In this document: piece by piece, positions 1-7,335 of the stretch
Layout of the letters: each line of letters opens with the position of its first letter
Position numbering within the stretch: the stretch's first letter is position 1
IMG/VR virus record: IMGVR_UViG_3300011258_000121
Coordinates: 1-29,831 of that record
Length of the DNA stretch: 29,831 nucleotides
Direction: 5' to 3' (one strand)
Origin: a virus
The notes under the pieces: generated by a model
The model's database searches: none
The model's input: the letters and a program-made list of their open reading frames with translations, nothing else
Told to the model about the DNA's origin: nothing
Translations under genes and position numbers: made by a program

Positions 1-1
1 A

Positions 2-1390
2 GGCTCTAGCTTTGGTGGTTATAGTGGGTACACTGGTTATAAACCATATGATCCTACTGTACAACCTGTTACTACTAGTACTCCTACTCCTGTAGCTCCT
101 ACTACTACTGCTGCCCCTGTTAATACAGGTTCACAGCTAAAAACATACTACGATAAAATGGGTAATCCTGTTTCTGTAATGTTTATTAATGGACAACCTC
201 AACAATCTTTACAAGGACTAACTACAAGTAATCCAAATGCATCAGGTGATTCAGGTCCAGTAAATGTAAATTTAAATAACCCTTTAGTTAATGACCCTGT
301 ATCTTCTGGAACTTCTGCTAGACAAGAAGTAGATAAAGACAACCTTCTTAATATGAACTCTGACCAATTAGATAGTTATATAGCTACTCAAATGGGTAAA
401 GGTGAAGGAATTATGGAAAGAATTGTTCCGGGACTTGTAGGGGCTGCAGTTTCTACAATTAATCCTTTAGCTGGATTAGCAGTAGGTCAAGGAATGGTTT
501 CAAGATCAAATTTAAAAGGACTTGAAAATGCTGAGGTAGCTTTAAAAGTCATGGAGTCTAGGTTTGGCTCGTCAGAAAATAAAGACGTAGCAGCAGCTAG
601 GGCATTGCAGAAACAAAGAATTGAAGAGCAAAGAAAAGGTGGTCTTGCTGATGAATTACTTTCAAAACTGTACAACAATGCTGATGCAAGGGCAAAAGCA
701 ATTCTTGAATCTCCTGTAAGTTCTGCAACAGAAAGAGATGAAACTAAAAAAGCTTTTTCTAAATCTGCAGTAGCTCCGAGCCAACAACCTAAATATACCA
801 GAAGTAAGGCTGAAGAATTACTTGGTGTAAAAACACCTTCTCTAAGGGTTGAAACAAGAGCCAGTGATGGGAGAGAAGCAGTTGCTAACAGTAAAAACCC
901 TTCTCAATATAATTGGGAAGATGTAAATAGATTAAGAAGTCATGATAGCGCTGCAAATAGAAATAAACTTGCACAATGGAATCGTGAAGTAGAAGCTGGA
1001 AATGCTAAAACAGGTAGCAGTAAAGGTGTAGGTGGTGGTGGAGAAGGAAGTGATAAGATTGTTTGCACTGCTATGAATGAAGCTTATGGTTTTGGTTCTT
1101 TTAGAAATAAAATTTGGTTAACTCATTCTGCTAAACATTTAACAAAAGCTCATCAAGTTGGGTATCATACGTTATTTTTGCCTCTTATTAATTTAGGCTA
1201 TAAAAAAGACTACAGATTTATACGTGCATGTTTAGAAAATATTGCAAGACATAGAACTTCAGACATATATTATCAAAGTAAAGGTTCAAAAAGGGATACA
1301 TTAGGACGTATATATAGATTTACATTAGAACCTTTGTGTTATATAGTAGGCAAAATAGTACTTTTAAAAGGAAATAAAAATGGAAATTGA
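2..1390 (+). CDS. 5'-truncated phage protein with Pro/Thr-rich linker and conserved C-terminal domain
   Basis: The reading frame is open from base 2, so the gene starts upstream of the window; the ATG at 158 is probably internal. About 462 residues are visible. They begin with a Gly/Tyr-rich and then Pro/Thr-rich linker (bases 2-130). A Gly/Ala-rich hydrophobic stretch follows around bases 420-500 (motif GLVGAAVSTINPLAGLAVG), then a charged low-complexity region. The last ~110 residues (bases 1061-1387) form a compact domain with motifs AYGFGSFRNKIWL, GYHTLFLPL, CLENIARHRTSDI and YRFTLEPLCYIVGK. I recall this domain as the C-terminus of otherwise unrelated marine phage proteins, with no function known to me. 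The gene lies upstream of scaffold and coat, where portal-proximal genes sit, but I see no portal signature. It overlaps the next gene by 11 bases. Confidence 0.8.
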   Translation, partial: GSSFGGYSGYTGYKPYDPTVQPVTTSTPTPVAPTTTAAPVNTGSQLKTYYDKMGNPVSVMFINGQPQQSLQGLTTSNPNASGDSGPVNVNLNNPLVNDPVSSGTSARQEVDKDNLLNMNSDQLDSYIATQMGKGEGIMERIVPGLVGAAVSTINPLAGLAVGQGMVSRSNLKGLENAEVALKVMESRFGSSENKDVAAARALQKQRIEEQRKGGLADELLSKLYNNADARAKAILESPVSSATERDETKKAFSKSAVAPSQQPKYTRSKAEELLGVKTPSLRVETRASDGREAVANSKNPSQYNWEDVNRLRSHDSAANRNKLAQWNREVEAGNAKTGSSKGVGGGGEGSDKIVCTAMNEAYGFGSFRNKIWLTHSAKHLTKAHQVGYHTLFLPLINLGYKKDYRFIRACLENIARHRTSDIYYQSKGSKRDTLGRIYRFTLEPLCYIVGKIVLLKGNKNGN

Positions 1391-1634
1391 TATTAATGGA
1401 GCTTATGAAAGGTATGAAACCCTTACTGATGAAGAAAAAAATATAATAAGAGAAGTTATGAATGGTCCTGCAAAAGCAGTAATAGAAAAACTTTTTGGAT
1501 CAAGTTTAGTAACTGCACTTGGAACTTTTGCTGCTCCTACTCCTACACCAAAGAAACGTACAATGGCTCCAACAATGCCTCAACAACAACCACAAGCTAA
1601 ACCACAAGGATTGGCTGCACGACCACAACGATAA
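1380..1634 (+). CDS. small phage protein of unknown function
   Basis: An 84-residue protein. The ATG at 1380 follows an AAAAGGA ribosome-binding sequence placed inside the end of the upstream gene, with an 11-base overlap, so the two are probably translationally coupled. Residues 1-45 look helical and charged, with a predicted amphipathic segment near VIEKLFGSSLVTALG. Residues 50-84 are Pro/Gln/Lys-rich and probably disordered. The C-terminus reads KPQGLAARPQR; a nearly identical KPQGLMARP ends the 175-residue protein at 21893-22420. Position between the truncated gene and the scaffold suggests a minor morphogenesis or virion protein. I do not recognise a family. Confidence 0.7.
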   Translation: MEIDINGAYERYETLTDEEKNIIREVMNGPAKAVIEKLFGSSLVTALGTFAAPTPTPKKRTMAPTMPQQQPQAKPQGLAARPQR

Positions 1635-1674
1635 GGCTACCCAGTTACGACTGGCCCCAACATAAGGAAATAAA

Positions 1675-2562
1675 ATGCCTGAATTAGCTACAATGGAAAC
1701 ACCTAAGACTGCAGGGTTTGTAAACCCTAAACATAATAATCGTAATCGTAAACGTATTGAACAGGAAGAAAAAGAACTAGAAGAACTTCTAAGTCCCAAA
1801 GAGGAGCAAGAAGTTGAAGCCAAAGAAGATGTTTCTGACGCACCTGCAGAGGTCAAGGAAGAAGAAACAGAAACCCTTAGTAGGGAAGAAAAGTCTTTCA
1901 AGAAACGCTATGGTGATCTACGTAGACATGCAGCGGAAAAAGAAAAAGAATACAAGGAACGTCTTGAAGCCCTAGAACATCGTATGGCTAACGAGACTAT
2001 TGTTCCTCCCAAGTCAGATGAAGACATTGCTGAATGGGCAAATAACCATCCTGATGTAGCCAGTATAGTTGAGACTATTGCTGCTAAAAAAGCACAGGAG
2101 ATGTTTGACAAAGCAGATAGCCGTCTAAAAGAACTAGATGCTATCAATGTGCAAGCAACACGTAAAACTGCGGAGAATCAAATTCGTGAAGTTCATGCTG
2201 ACTTTGATGACCTGCGAGACTCAGACACATTTCATGACTGGGTAGAAGAACAACCTAAGTGGGTTCAAGACGCACTATATGAAAATGCAGAAGATGCTCG
2301 TTCAGTAGTACGTGTTATTGACTTATACAAATCAGACAAGGGCATGACAAAAGAAGGTAAGAAAGCTAAGACTAAAGCTGCTGCCTCTGCTATTGTTAAA
2401 AGTTCTAAGGCAGAATTAGACGCAGATGAGACTCAAGGCTCTATTAAAGAGTCTGATGTTAAGCGTATGTCAGCCCAAGAGTTTGAAAAACGAGAAGAAG
2501 AAATTACTAAAGCAATACAATCTGGTAAATTTATTTACGATATATCAGGTTCTGCACGTTAA
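1675..2562 (+). CDS. putative capsid scaffolding protein
   Basis: A 295-residue, highly charged, predicted helical protein directly upstream of the coat gene, the usual place for a phage scaffold. Residues ~25-125 are Glu/Lys-rich coiled coil (for example KKRYGDLRRHAAEKEKEY). A middle segment has DFDDLRDSDTFHDWVEEQ, and a conserved-looking C-terminal stretch has MSAQEFEKREEEITKAI. A basic C-terminal region is typical of scaffolds that bind the inner coat surface. Start ATG 1675 follows AAGGA at 1664-1668. Scaffolds guide procapsid assembly and leave or are degraded before DNA packaging. The role is inferred from context, composition and recalled similarity to marine podovirus scaffolds. Confidence 0.75.
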   Translation: MPELATMETPKTAGFVNPKHNNRNRKRIEQEEKELEELLSPKEEQEVEAKEDVSDAPAEVKEEETETLSREEKSFKKRYGDLRRHAAEKEKEYKERLEALEHRMANETIVPPKSDEDIAEWANNHPDVASIVETIAAKKAQEMFDKADSRLKELDAINVQATRKTAENQIREVHADFDDLRDSDTFHDWVEEQPKWVQDALYENAEDARSVVRVIDLYKSDKGMTKEGKKAKTKAAASAIVKSSKAELDADETQGSIKESDVKRMSAQEFEKREEEITKAIQSGKFIYDISGSAR

Positions 2563-2568
2563 TACCTA

Positions 2569-2596
2569 TTGACAAAAGTATTTTTGTCAGTATAAC
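2569..2596 (+). promoter_or_regulatory. sigma70-like promoter upstream of the coat gene
   Basis: TTGACA at 2569-2574 is a perfect -35 consensus, 16 bases before TATAAC at 2591-2596, a 5 of 6 match to the -10 box. It lies just past the scaffold stop codon and about 230 bases before the coat start. It would give the coat and decoration genes their own transcript, read by host RNA polymerase. No start site has been measured. Confidence 0.6.
2570..2589. promoter_or_regulatory. perfect inverted repeat between -35 and -10
   Basis: TGACAAAA (2570-2577), loop GTAT, TTTTGTCA (2582-2589). The 8-bp arms are perfectly complementary, start inside the -35 box and fill the promoter spacer. It could be an operator for a dimeric repressor or activator, or an RNA hairpin at the end of upstream transcripts. 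The low GC content and lack of a following U-tract argue against an efficient terminator. Confidence 0.5.
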
Positions 2597-2707
2597 TAGG
2601 GGTATAGTAAAAAGAAGCCACCATTATGGTCTACCTTCCCTACTAACCCCAATCAAACTAAACAAAAAAAGAATAAGACTTACCTGTTTAAGTATAGGCC
2701 CATTTAC

Positions 2708-2740
2708 CCTAAACCGTAAAATGATTGATTTTACTTTAGG
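2708..2740 (+). promoter_or_regulatory. hairpin in the coat gene leader
   Basis: CCTAAA (2708-2713) pairs with TTTAGG (2735-2740), and GTAAAAT (2716-2722) with ATTTTAC (2728-2734), around the loop GATTG. This gives a 13-bp stem interrupted by a 2-base CC bulge. It lies in the predicted leader, about 85 bases before the coat start, and could stabilise the mRNA or be a processing site. The rest of 2563-2823 shows no gene, only pyrimidine-rich sequence with no other feature I can support. Confidence 0.45.
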
Positions 2741-2810
2741 CCGTAAATGCACCCTAGAAAAATTACAGCCTCTTATGTTTTGTGTTTAGCTCACAAAGCC
2801 TACACTTTAT

Positions 2811-2816
2811 AGGAGG
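2811..2816 (+). promoter_or_regulatory. strong ribosome-binding site that sets the coat start
   Basis: AGGAGG at 2811-2816 lies 7 bases before the ATG at 2824. The in-frame ATG at 2782 has no comparable site, so 2824 is the start. Such a strong site fits the most abundant virion protein. Confidence 0.8.
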
Positions 2817-2823
2817 ATTAATT

Positions 2824-3897
2824 ATGGCTTTTACAACAGCAACAGGTTATGGGAATTTACCGAATGGTAATTTTAGCCCTGTAATCTATTCTAAAAAAGT
2901 ACAACTTGCTTTCCGCAAGAGTACTGTATGTGGTGATATCACCAACTCTGATTATTTTGGCGAGATTGCCTCACAAGGTGACACCGTTAAAATCATCAAA
3001 GAACCAGAAATTTCTGTAAGCGAATATGCACGTGGCACAAATGTCACAGCGCAAGATTTGCAAGACGAAGACTTTTCTCTGGTTATTGACAAAGCTAACT
3101 ACTTTGCTTTTAAAATGGATGACATTGAAGAAGCTCATAGCCACGTCAACTTTATGGACCTTGCAACCAACCGTGCTGCATACCGTCTTGCTGACCAACA
3201 TGACCAAGAAGTTCTTGCGTATATGTCTGGTTACAAACAGACTTCTTTGCACACCCAAGGTTCTGCATTAAATACAACTGTTAATGGTACTAAAGCAGTA
3301 TCAACTGCTGGTTCTAACGAACTGCTTTCCTCTATGCAACTGCATAAGGATGACTTTGGCAACATCACTACAAGCTCTGCAGGAACACACTCTATTCCTC
3401 TGGCTGCACGTTTGCCCGGTGCTACTGCACTTCCAGATGCTACGGCTTCACCAGCAATGGTTGTTGCTCGTATGGCTCGTTTGCTTGATCAACAGCAAGT
3501 TGACAAACAAGGGCGTTGGATTGTAGTTGATCCAGTATTCATGGAAATTCTTGCTGATGAAGATTCACGCTTCATGAATGCAGACTTCGGTGAATCAGGT
3601 GGACTGCGTAATGGCTTGACCATTAACAACTTCCACGGCTTCCGTGTATATTCCTCGTCTAACCTACCAGCGGTAGGTACTGGACCGGGAACTACTGGTA
3701 CTGCCAACCAATTGACTAACTTCGGTGTTATCGTAGCTGGTCATGATTCTGCTGTAGCAACTGCAGAGCAAATCAATAAAACAGAAACATATCGTGACCC
3801 TGACAGCTTTGCTGACATTGTTCGTGGTATGCATCTATACGGTCGTAAGATTCTTCGTCCTGAAGCAATCGTTACTGCCCGTTATAACGCAGCGTAA
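2824..3897 (+). CDS. major capsid protein
   Basis: A 357-residue coat protein, starting MAFTTATGYGNLPNGNFSP. The start is set by the AGGAGG ribosome-binding site; an in-frame ATG 14 codons upstream is rejected. The N-terminal third has GDTVKIIKEPEISV, and LVIDKANYFAFKMDDIEEAH follows, the pattern seen in P22-type/HK97-fold phage coat proteins where this segment leads into the A domain. Near the C-terminus are an IVVDPVFMEIL strand and GMHLYGRKILRPEAIV. Upstream scaffold and downstream decoration gene support the call. I recall close similarity to marine podovirus coats. Expression is likely driven by the promoter at 2569 and ends at the hairpin at 4408. Confidence 0.88.
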   Translation: MAFTTATGYGNLPNGNFSPVIYSKKVQLAFRKSTVCGDITNSDYFGEIASQGDTVKIIKEPEISVSEYARGTNVTAQDLQDEDFSLVIDKANYFAFKMDDIEEAHSHVNFMDLATNRAAYRLADQHDQEVLAYMSGYKQTSLHTQGSALNTTVNGTKAVSTAGSNELLSSMQLHKDDFGNITTSSAGTHSIPLAARLPGATALPDATASPAMVVARMARLLDQQQVDKQGRWIVVDPVFMEILADEDSRFMNADFGESGGLRNGLTINNFHGFRVYSSSNLPAVGTGPGTTGTANQLTNFGVIVAGHDSAVATAEQINKTETYRDPDSFADIVRGMHLYGRKILRPEAIVTARYNAA

Positions 3898-3911
3898 GGG
3901 AGGCATAAAAC

Positions 3912-4397
3912 ATGGCACTTGGTGATAATACACTTCAATCGGCACGTGGTAACACACAACGTGGACGTAATCCTTACATGGTACAGACTGTACTCAATCT
4001 GGCAACTGCTTTGTCTGACAAAGGCTCTGCTCTTGCAGCGGCTGATGTTATTCCAGTAATTGCTATCCCTAAAGGGAACATGGTTCTTAATGCAGGTATT
4101 GAAGTAGATACCGCTAGTGATGGTTCTACCTTCACTGTGGACCTTGGTATGGTTGACGCTGATGTATTTGTTGATGGCTTTGATGCTACTTCAGCCGCTG
4201 CTGTTGTTGCACAAAATCCAGCAGCATACCAGCCCGTAATGGCTGTTGCAAATGACAACATTGACCTAACTATTGCTACACTTTCTGGTGGTGCAGTAAG
4301 TACAGGTAAGTTGCGTATCTGGGCAGTTATGATGGACTGTTCTGATATGGGTCAAGACATGACTGCTAATGAAGTAGGTCGTGACTACTTAGCTTAA
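3912..4397 (+). CDS. putative capsid decoration/stabilisation protein
   Basis: A 161-residue protein directly after the coat gene, with ribosome-binding sequence GGGAGG and a 14-base gap. It is Ala/Val/Asp-rich and predicted mostly beta, with few charged helices (AADVIPVIAIPKGNMVLNAG, STFTVDLGMVDADVF, STGKLRIWAVMMDCSDMGQD). Short Ala- and beta-rich proteins next to the coat gene often bind the outside of the head. A terminator-like hairpin follows, so coat and this gene may form a two-gene high-expression unit. The decoration role is inferred from position and composition; a head-completion role is possible. Confidence 0.6.
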   Translation: MALGDNTLQSARGNTQRGRNPYMVQTVLNLATALSDKGSALAAADVIPVIAIPKGNMVLNAGIEVDTASDGSTFTVDLGMVDADVFVDGFDATSAAAVVAQNPAAYQPVMAVANDNIDLTIATLSGGAVSTGKLRIWAVMMDCSDMGQDMTANEVGRDYLA

Positions 4398-4407
4398 ATA
4401 CACATAG

Positions 4408-4438
4408 GGGGCTGGCTTTAGGTTGGCCCCTTGTTTCT
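4408..4438 (+). terminator. putative intrinsic terminator after the decoration gene
   Basis: GGGGC (4408-4412) pairs with GCCCC (4426-4430), extended by three G-U wobbles to TTG; the loop is 7 bases (4416-4422). A T-rich run TTGTTTCT follows at 4431-4438. It lies 10 bases past the stop codon and would separate the coat unit from the tail genes, perhaps with read-through. Confidence 0.6.
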
Positions 4439-4454
4439 AAACTAAGGATAGATA

Positions 4455-5177
4455 ATGTCTACTTTTATTAACTTAACCAATGAACTTTTGCGAAGATTGA
4501 ACGAGGTTCAAATTGACCAAGCTGACTTTGGTTCGGTTAAGAATGTGCAAGCACTAGCAAAAGATGCTATTAACTCTTCCTTAAGAGAACTTTTACAAGA
4601 TGCTCAAGAGTGGCCTTTTACCTTAACTACATATGAACAAACATTAGTTTCAGGAACAAAAGTTTATAATTTTCCTGCAGACTATTCTAAAGCTGATTGG
4701 GATACTTTTTATATTAAACAGCTTACTTCTAAAAATAACAACCCACAAAAACTAAACCTCATTACCTATGATCAGTATTTAACTAGTCATAGAAGTGGAG
4801 AGGATACTAGTGGTACAGGTGGGTATACTAACCCTTTAAATGTTTACATGACACAAGACACTAAGTTTGGTGTTACCCCTATTCCAGACGACTCCTATGT
4901 AGTAGAGTACAGATACTGGAAATACCCAGCAGACTTAGTTGCATATAGTGATACAGCAGTAGTACCTGATAGATTTAAACACGTAGTTATTGATGGTGCA
5001 ATGATGTACATGATGAGCTTTAGATCTAATGATCAATCCTCAGAACTTCACAAAGAGAAATTTCAAGACGGAATAAAAATGATGAGAAGACTTTTTGTAG
5101 ATCAATCTGTAAATGTTATTTCTACCATGCTAATTCCTGCTGGTGGAACTTCTGTTTTTAAATCTAATGTAATATAA
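4455..5177 (+). CDS. tail tubular protein A (head-tail adaptor)
   Basis: A 240-residue protein of the size and type of T7 gp11/P22 gp4-like adaptors that form the ring between portal and tail nozzle. The N-terminal helical part has LTNELLRRLNEVQIDQADFG and INSSLRELLQDAQEWPF, followed by the strand pair TLTTYEQTLVSG and KVYNFPADYSKADWDTFYI, all characteristic of this family. Later segments include YVVEYRYWKYPADL and a C-terminal helix with DGAMMYMMSFR. The start is preceded by AAGGA. The gene ends one base before the nozzle gene, a pairing conserved in podoviruses. Confidence 0.8.
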   Translation: MSTFINLTNELLRRLNEVQIDQADFGSVKNVQALAKDAINSSLRELLQDAQEWPFTLTTYEQTLVSGTKVYNFPADYSKADWDTFYIKQLTSKNNNPQKLNLITYDQYLTSHRSGEDTSGTGGYTNPLNVYMTQDTKFGVTPIPDDSYVVEYRYWKYPADLVAYSDTAVVPDRFKHVVIDGAMMYMMSFRSNDQSSELHKEKFQDGIKMMRRLFVDQSVNVISTMLIPAGGTSVFKSNVI

Positions 5178-5178
5178 T

Positions 5179-7332
5179 ATGGCAGATCAACTACAAACAT
5201 TTGCTGCAGTTTGTGCCGGGGGTCTTGTAACTAATGTTGATCCTATCACACAATCTACTCAAATGCCGGGAAGTGCTATAAGCCTAATTAATATGGAGCC
5301 TTCACTAGAAGGTGGGTACAGACGTATTAGTGGATTTTCTAATGGTTACGGCACAGTTTCTGGCACAGGTAAAATACTTGGTCTTACTGTTAATGGGGAA
5401 ATAAAACAAGGTATCTTTGCTACACGTGAGCCTTCTTCTGGAAGCAATTACCTACATTGGTACAATCACTATTACACAGTAGTAGTAACAGACAATCAAT
5501 CTGCTAGTTTTACTATAGGTGAAACTGTAACTGCTGTAGTAAGTTCTTCTGATAGCTCTAGTACAGGTATTACTGCTACTGTTATTTCTAAGACAGCTAA
5601 CGGATCAGGAAACTCTATAGTATTAAACCTTGGCAGACTACCTTCTTCTGTTTATGCCTCTGGTAATGTTTTAACAGGGGGAACATCTACTCACTCAAGT
5701 ACTGTAGTAGGAACACCTACTGTTATTGGGTGGAATGCAGTAGATAGCTCTTTTGTAGCAAATGATCCAGATGGAGTATGTGCTACACAAACAACAAGTG
5801 GAGCAGCTAATCTTAATTTAAATGGTGCGTTAGCAGACAGTGGGACTATTAACTTTTACACTGCTGCTTCATTACAACCAAGAAAACTAACTATAACTGG
5901 GTTAGTAAGTAATGATAACTCTGGTGTGACCTTTACTATAACAGGTACAGATTCATCTGATGTTGCACAGACAGAAGCTATTGCTGGTCCTAATGGTGCC
6001 GTTACTGTAAGTAGTACAAAGTATTTTAAAACTATTACACAAATAGCTGCAGACGGTGCAGTTACAGGAAACATTACAGCAGGTTCTGGTGCAGGTGAAT
6101 ATAGACCTACTAACCCTAGCTTTACTGGTATAGACATTGTAAGGTTTTCAAAGCACAACTGGTTTGAAGAAATACTAATACTTACTGATGGTGTAAATCA
6201 AGCCGCTAAATATAATGGTACAGACTACGTAAAGTTATACCATGTAAATGCACCTGCTGCTCCAAAGTTTTCTAGTGCTTTTGCAAACCATTTGTTTTTA
6301 GCTGGGGATTCTACTTACCCTTTTAATTTGTATTTTTCTTCCCCTTTAAATGATACAGACTTTGACCCTGCTAATGGTGCTGGGGTAATTAATGTAGGCT
6401 TTTCTATTACCCAAATTATTGGGTTCCGTAATCAACTATATATCTTTGGTCAAAATTCTATTAAAAGGTTGGTAGGAGATAACTACTCTAACTTCTTACT
6501 TGAAAATGTTACTAATGACTTAGGTTGCATAGCATCAGATAGTGTGGTAGAATTTGGTGGTGATATTATCTTCTTGGGGCCGGATGGTATCCGTCCAGTA
6601 TCAGGTACAAACAGAATTGGTGACGTTGAACTTGAAACTGTTTCCAGAGAAATACAGAAAACTTTTGAAAACTACTCAATCAACGAAGATGTAACAAAAC
6701 TTAAAGCTGTTGTTGTAAGAAGAAAATCACAATTTAGACTATTCTTTGAAGCTAACACTTCTCTTTCTCTTATAGGAGCTATCCGTAAAAGCCCCACTGC
6801 TCAGTCTACTTTTGAATACAGTCAACTTGTAGGTATAGAAGCTACTGCTGTAGCTAGTGGCTACATAGGACAGTTTGAGTTTGTACTTCATGGTGATAGT
6901 GCGGGTGGGGTACATAGACAAGAAACAGGTAATAATTTTAATGGGTCTGATATTTTAAGTGTTTATCAAACCCCCTATTATTTTATGGGGGATACAGACA
7001 TAAGAAAAATATTTTATAAGGTTAAAACTTACCTTAAAACAGAAGGTGAAACAGAAATTTCTTTAGGTATTAATTACAACTTTGGTGATTCAGAGATAGC
7101 TACTCCTTCTAGCTTTACCCTTACAACAGCAGGGGCTGCAGTAACTTTTGATGATCTAGGTACAACTTATGACGAAACAGATATCTATGATGGCAACCCT
7201 TCGCCAATAAAAAGCACTTCAATTAGTGGGTCAGGAGATTCAATCTCTATGACTTACGTTACAAATAACACAAGTCCTAGCCACACTATTCAAGCGGTTA
7301 CGGTGACTTACGGATTAGGTGATAGGAGATAA
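5179..7332 (+). CDS. tail tubular protein B (tail nozzle)
   Basis: A 717-residue protein directly after tubular A. The start MADQLQTFAAVCAGGLVTNVDP resembles the usual opening of T7 gp12/P22 gp10-like nozzles, with MPGSAISLINMEPSLEGGYR close behind. The central propeller-like part has FANHLFLAGDSTYPFNLYFS (369-388), IIGFRNQLYIFGQNSIKRL and FGGDIIFLGPDGIRPVSGTN, hallmark nozzle segments. Residues ~100-310 appear to be an insertion. The latter part (~195-305, with CATQTTSGAANLNLNGALAD and TFTITGTDSSDVAQTEAI) looks like an Ig-like domain more often seen in phage decoration proteins. The protein should form a six-fold nozzle through which DNA leaves, and anchor the fibres. Confidence 0.82.
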   Translation: MADQLQTFAAVCAGGLVTNVDPITQSTQMPGSAISLINMEPSLEGGYRRISGFSNGYGTVSGTGKILGLTVNGEIKQGIFATREPSSGSNYLHWYNHYYTVVVTDNQSASFTIGETVTAVVSSSDSSSTGITATVISKTANGSGNSIVLNLGRLPSSVYASGNVLTGGTSTHSSTVVGTPTVIGWNAVDSSFVANDPDGVCATQTTSGAANLNLNGALADSGTINFYTAASLQPRKLTITGLVSNDNSGVTFTITGTDSSDVAQTEAIAGPNGAVTVSSTKYFKTITQIAADGAVTGNITAGSGAGEYRPTNPSFTGIDIVRFSKHNWFEEILILTDGVNQAAKYNGTDYVKLYHVNAPAAPKFSSAFANHLFLAGDSTYPFNLYFSSPLNDTDFDPANGAGVINVGFSITQIIGFRNQLYIFGQNSIKRLVGDNYSNFLLENVTNDLGCIASDSVVEFGGDIIFLGPDGIRPVSGTNRIGDVELETVSREIQKTFENYSINEDVTKLKAVVVRRKSQFRLFFEANTSLSLIGAIRKSPTAQSTFEYSQLVGIEATAVASGYIGQFEFVLHGDSAGGVHRQETGNNFNGSDILSVYQTPYYFMGDTDIRKIFYKVKTYLKTEGETEISLGINYNFGDSEIATPSSFTLTTAGAAVTFDDLGTTYDETDIYDGNPSPIKSTSISGSGDSISMTYVTNNTSPSHTIQAVTVTYGLGDRR

Positions 7333-7335
7333 CAC

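Noticed and set aside
2-1390. Portal protein
   Set aside because: The position would suit a portal-proximal gene, but the visible part is Pro/Thr-rich and low complexity with an unrelated C-terminal domain.
1641-1654. Hairpin CCAGT-TACG-ACTGG as a terminator
   Set aside because: Only a 5-bp stem, with no T-run; the next gene has its ribosome-binding site 9 bases later.
2782-2823. Upstream in-frame ATG as the coat protein start
   Set aside because: No ribosome-binding sequence precedes it, whereas the ATG at 2824 follows AGGAGG by 7 bases and gives the expected MAFTTATGYGNL start.
2597-2823. tRNA or small gene in the gap before the coat gene
   Set aside because: No cloverleaf, no CCA-type end and no frame with a ribosome-binding site other than the coat gene.
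3026-3526. Extra plus-strand frames inside the coat gene
   Set aside because: Leu/Thr-rich shadow translations in another frame of a clear coding gene.
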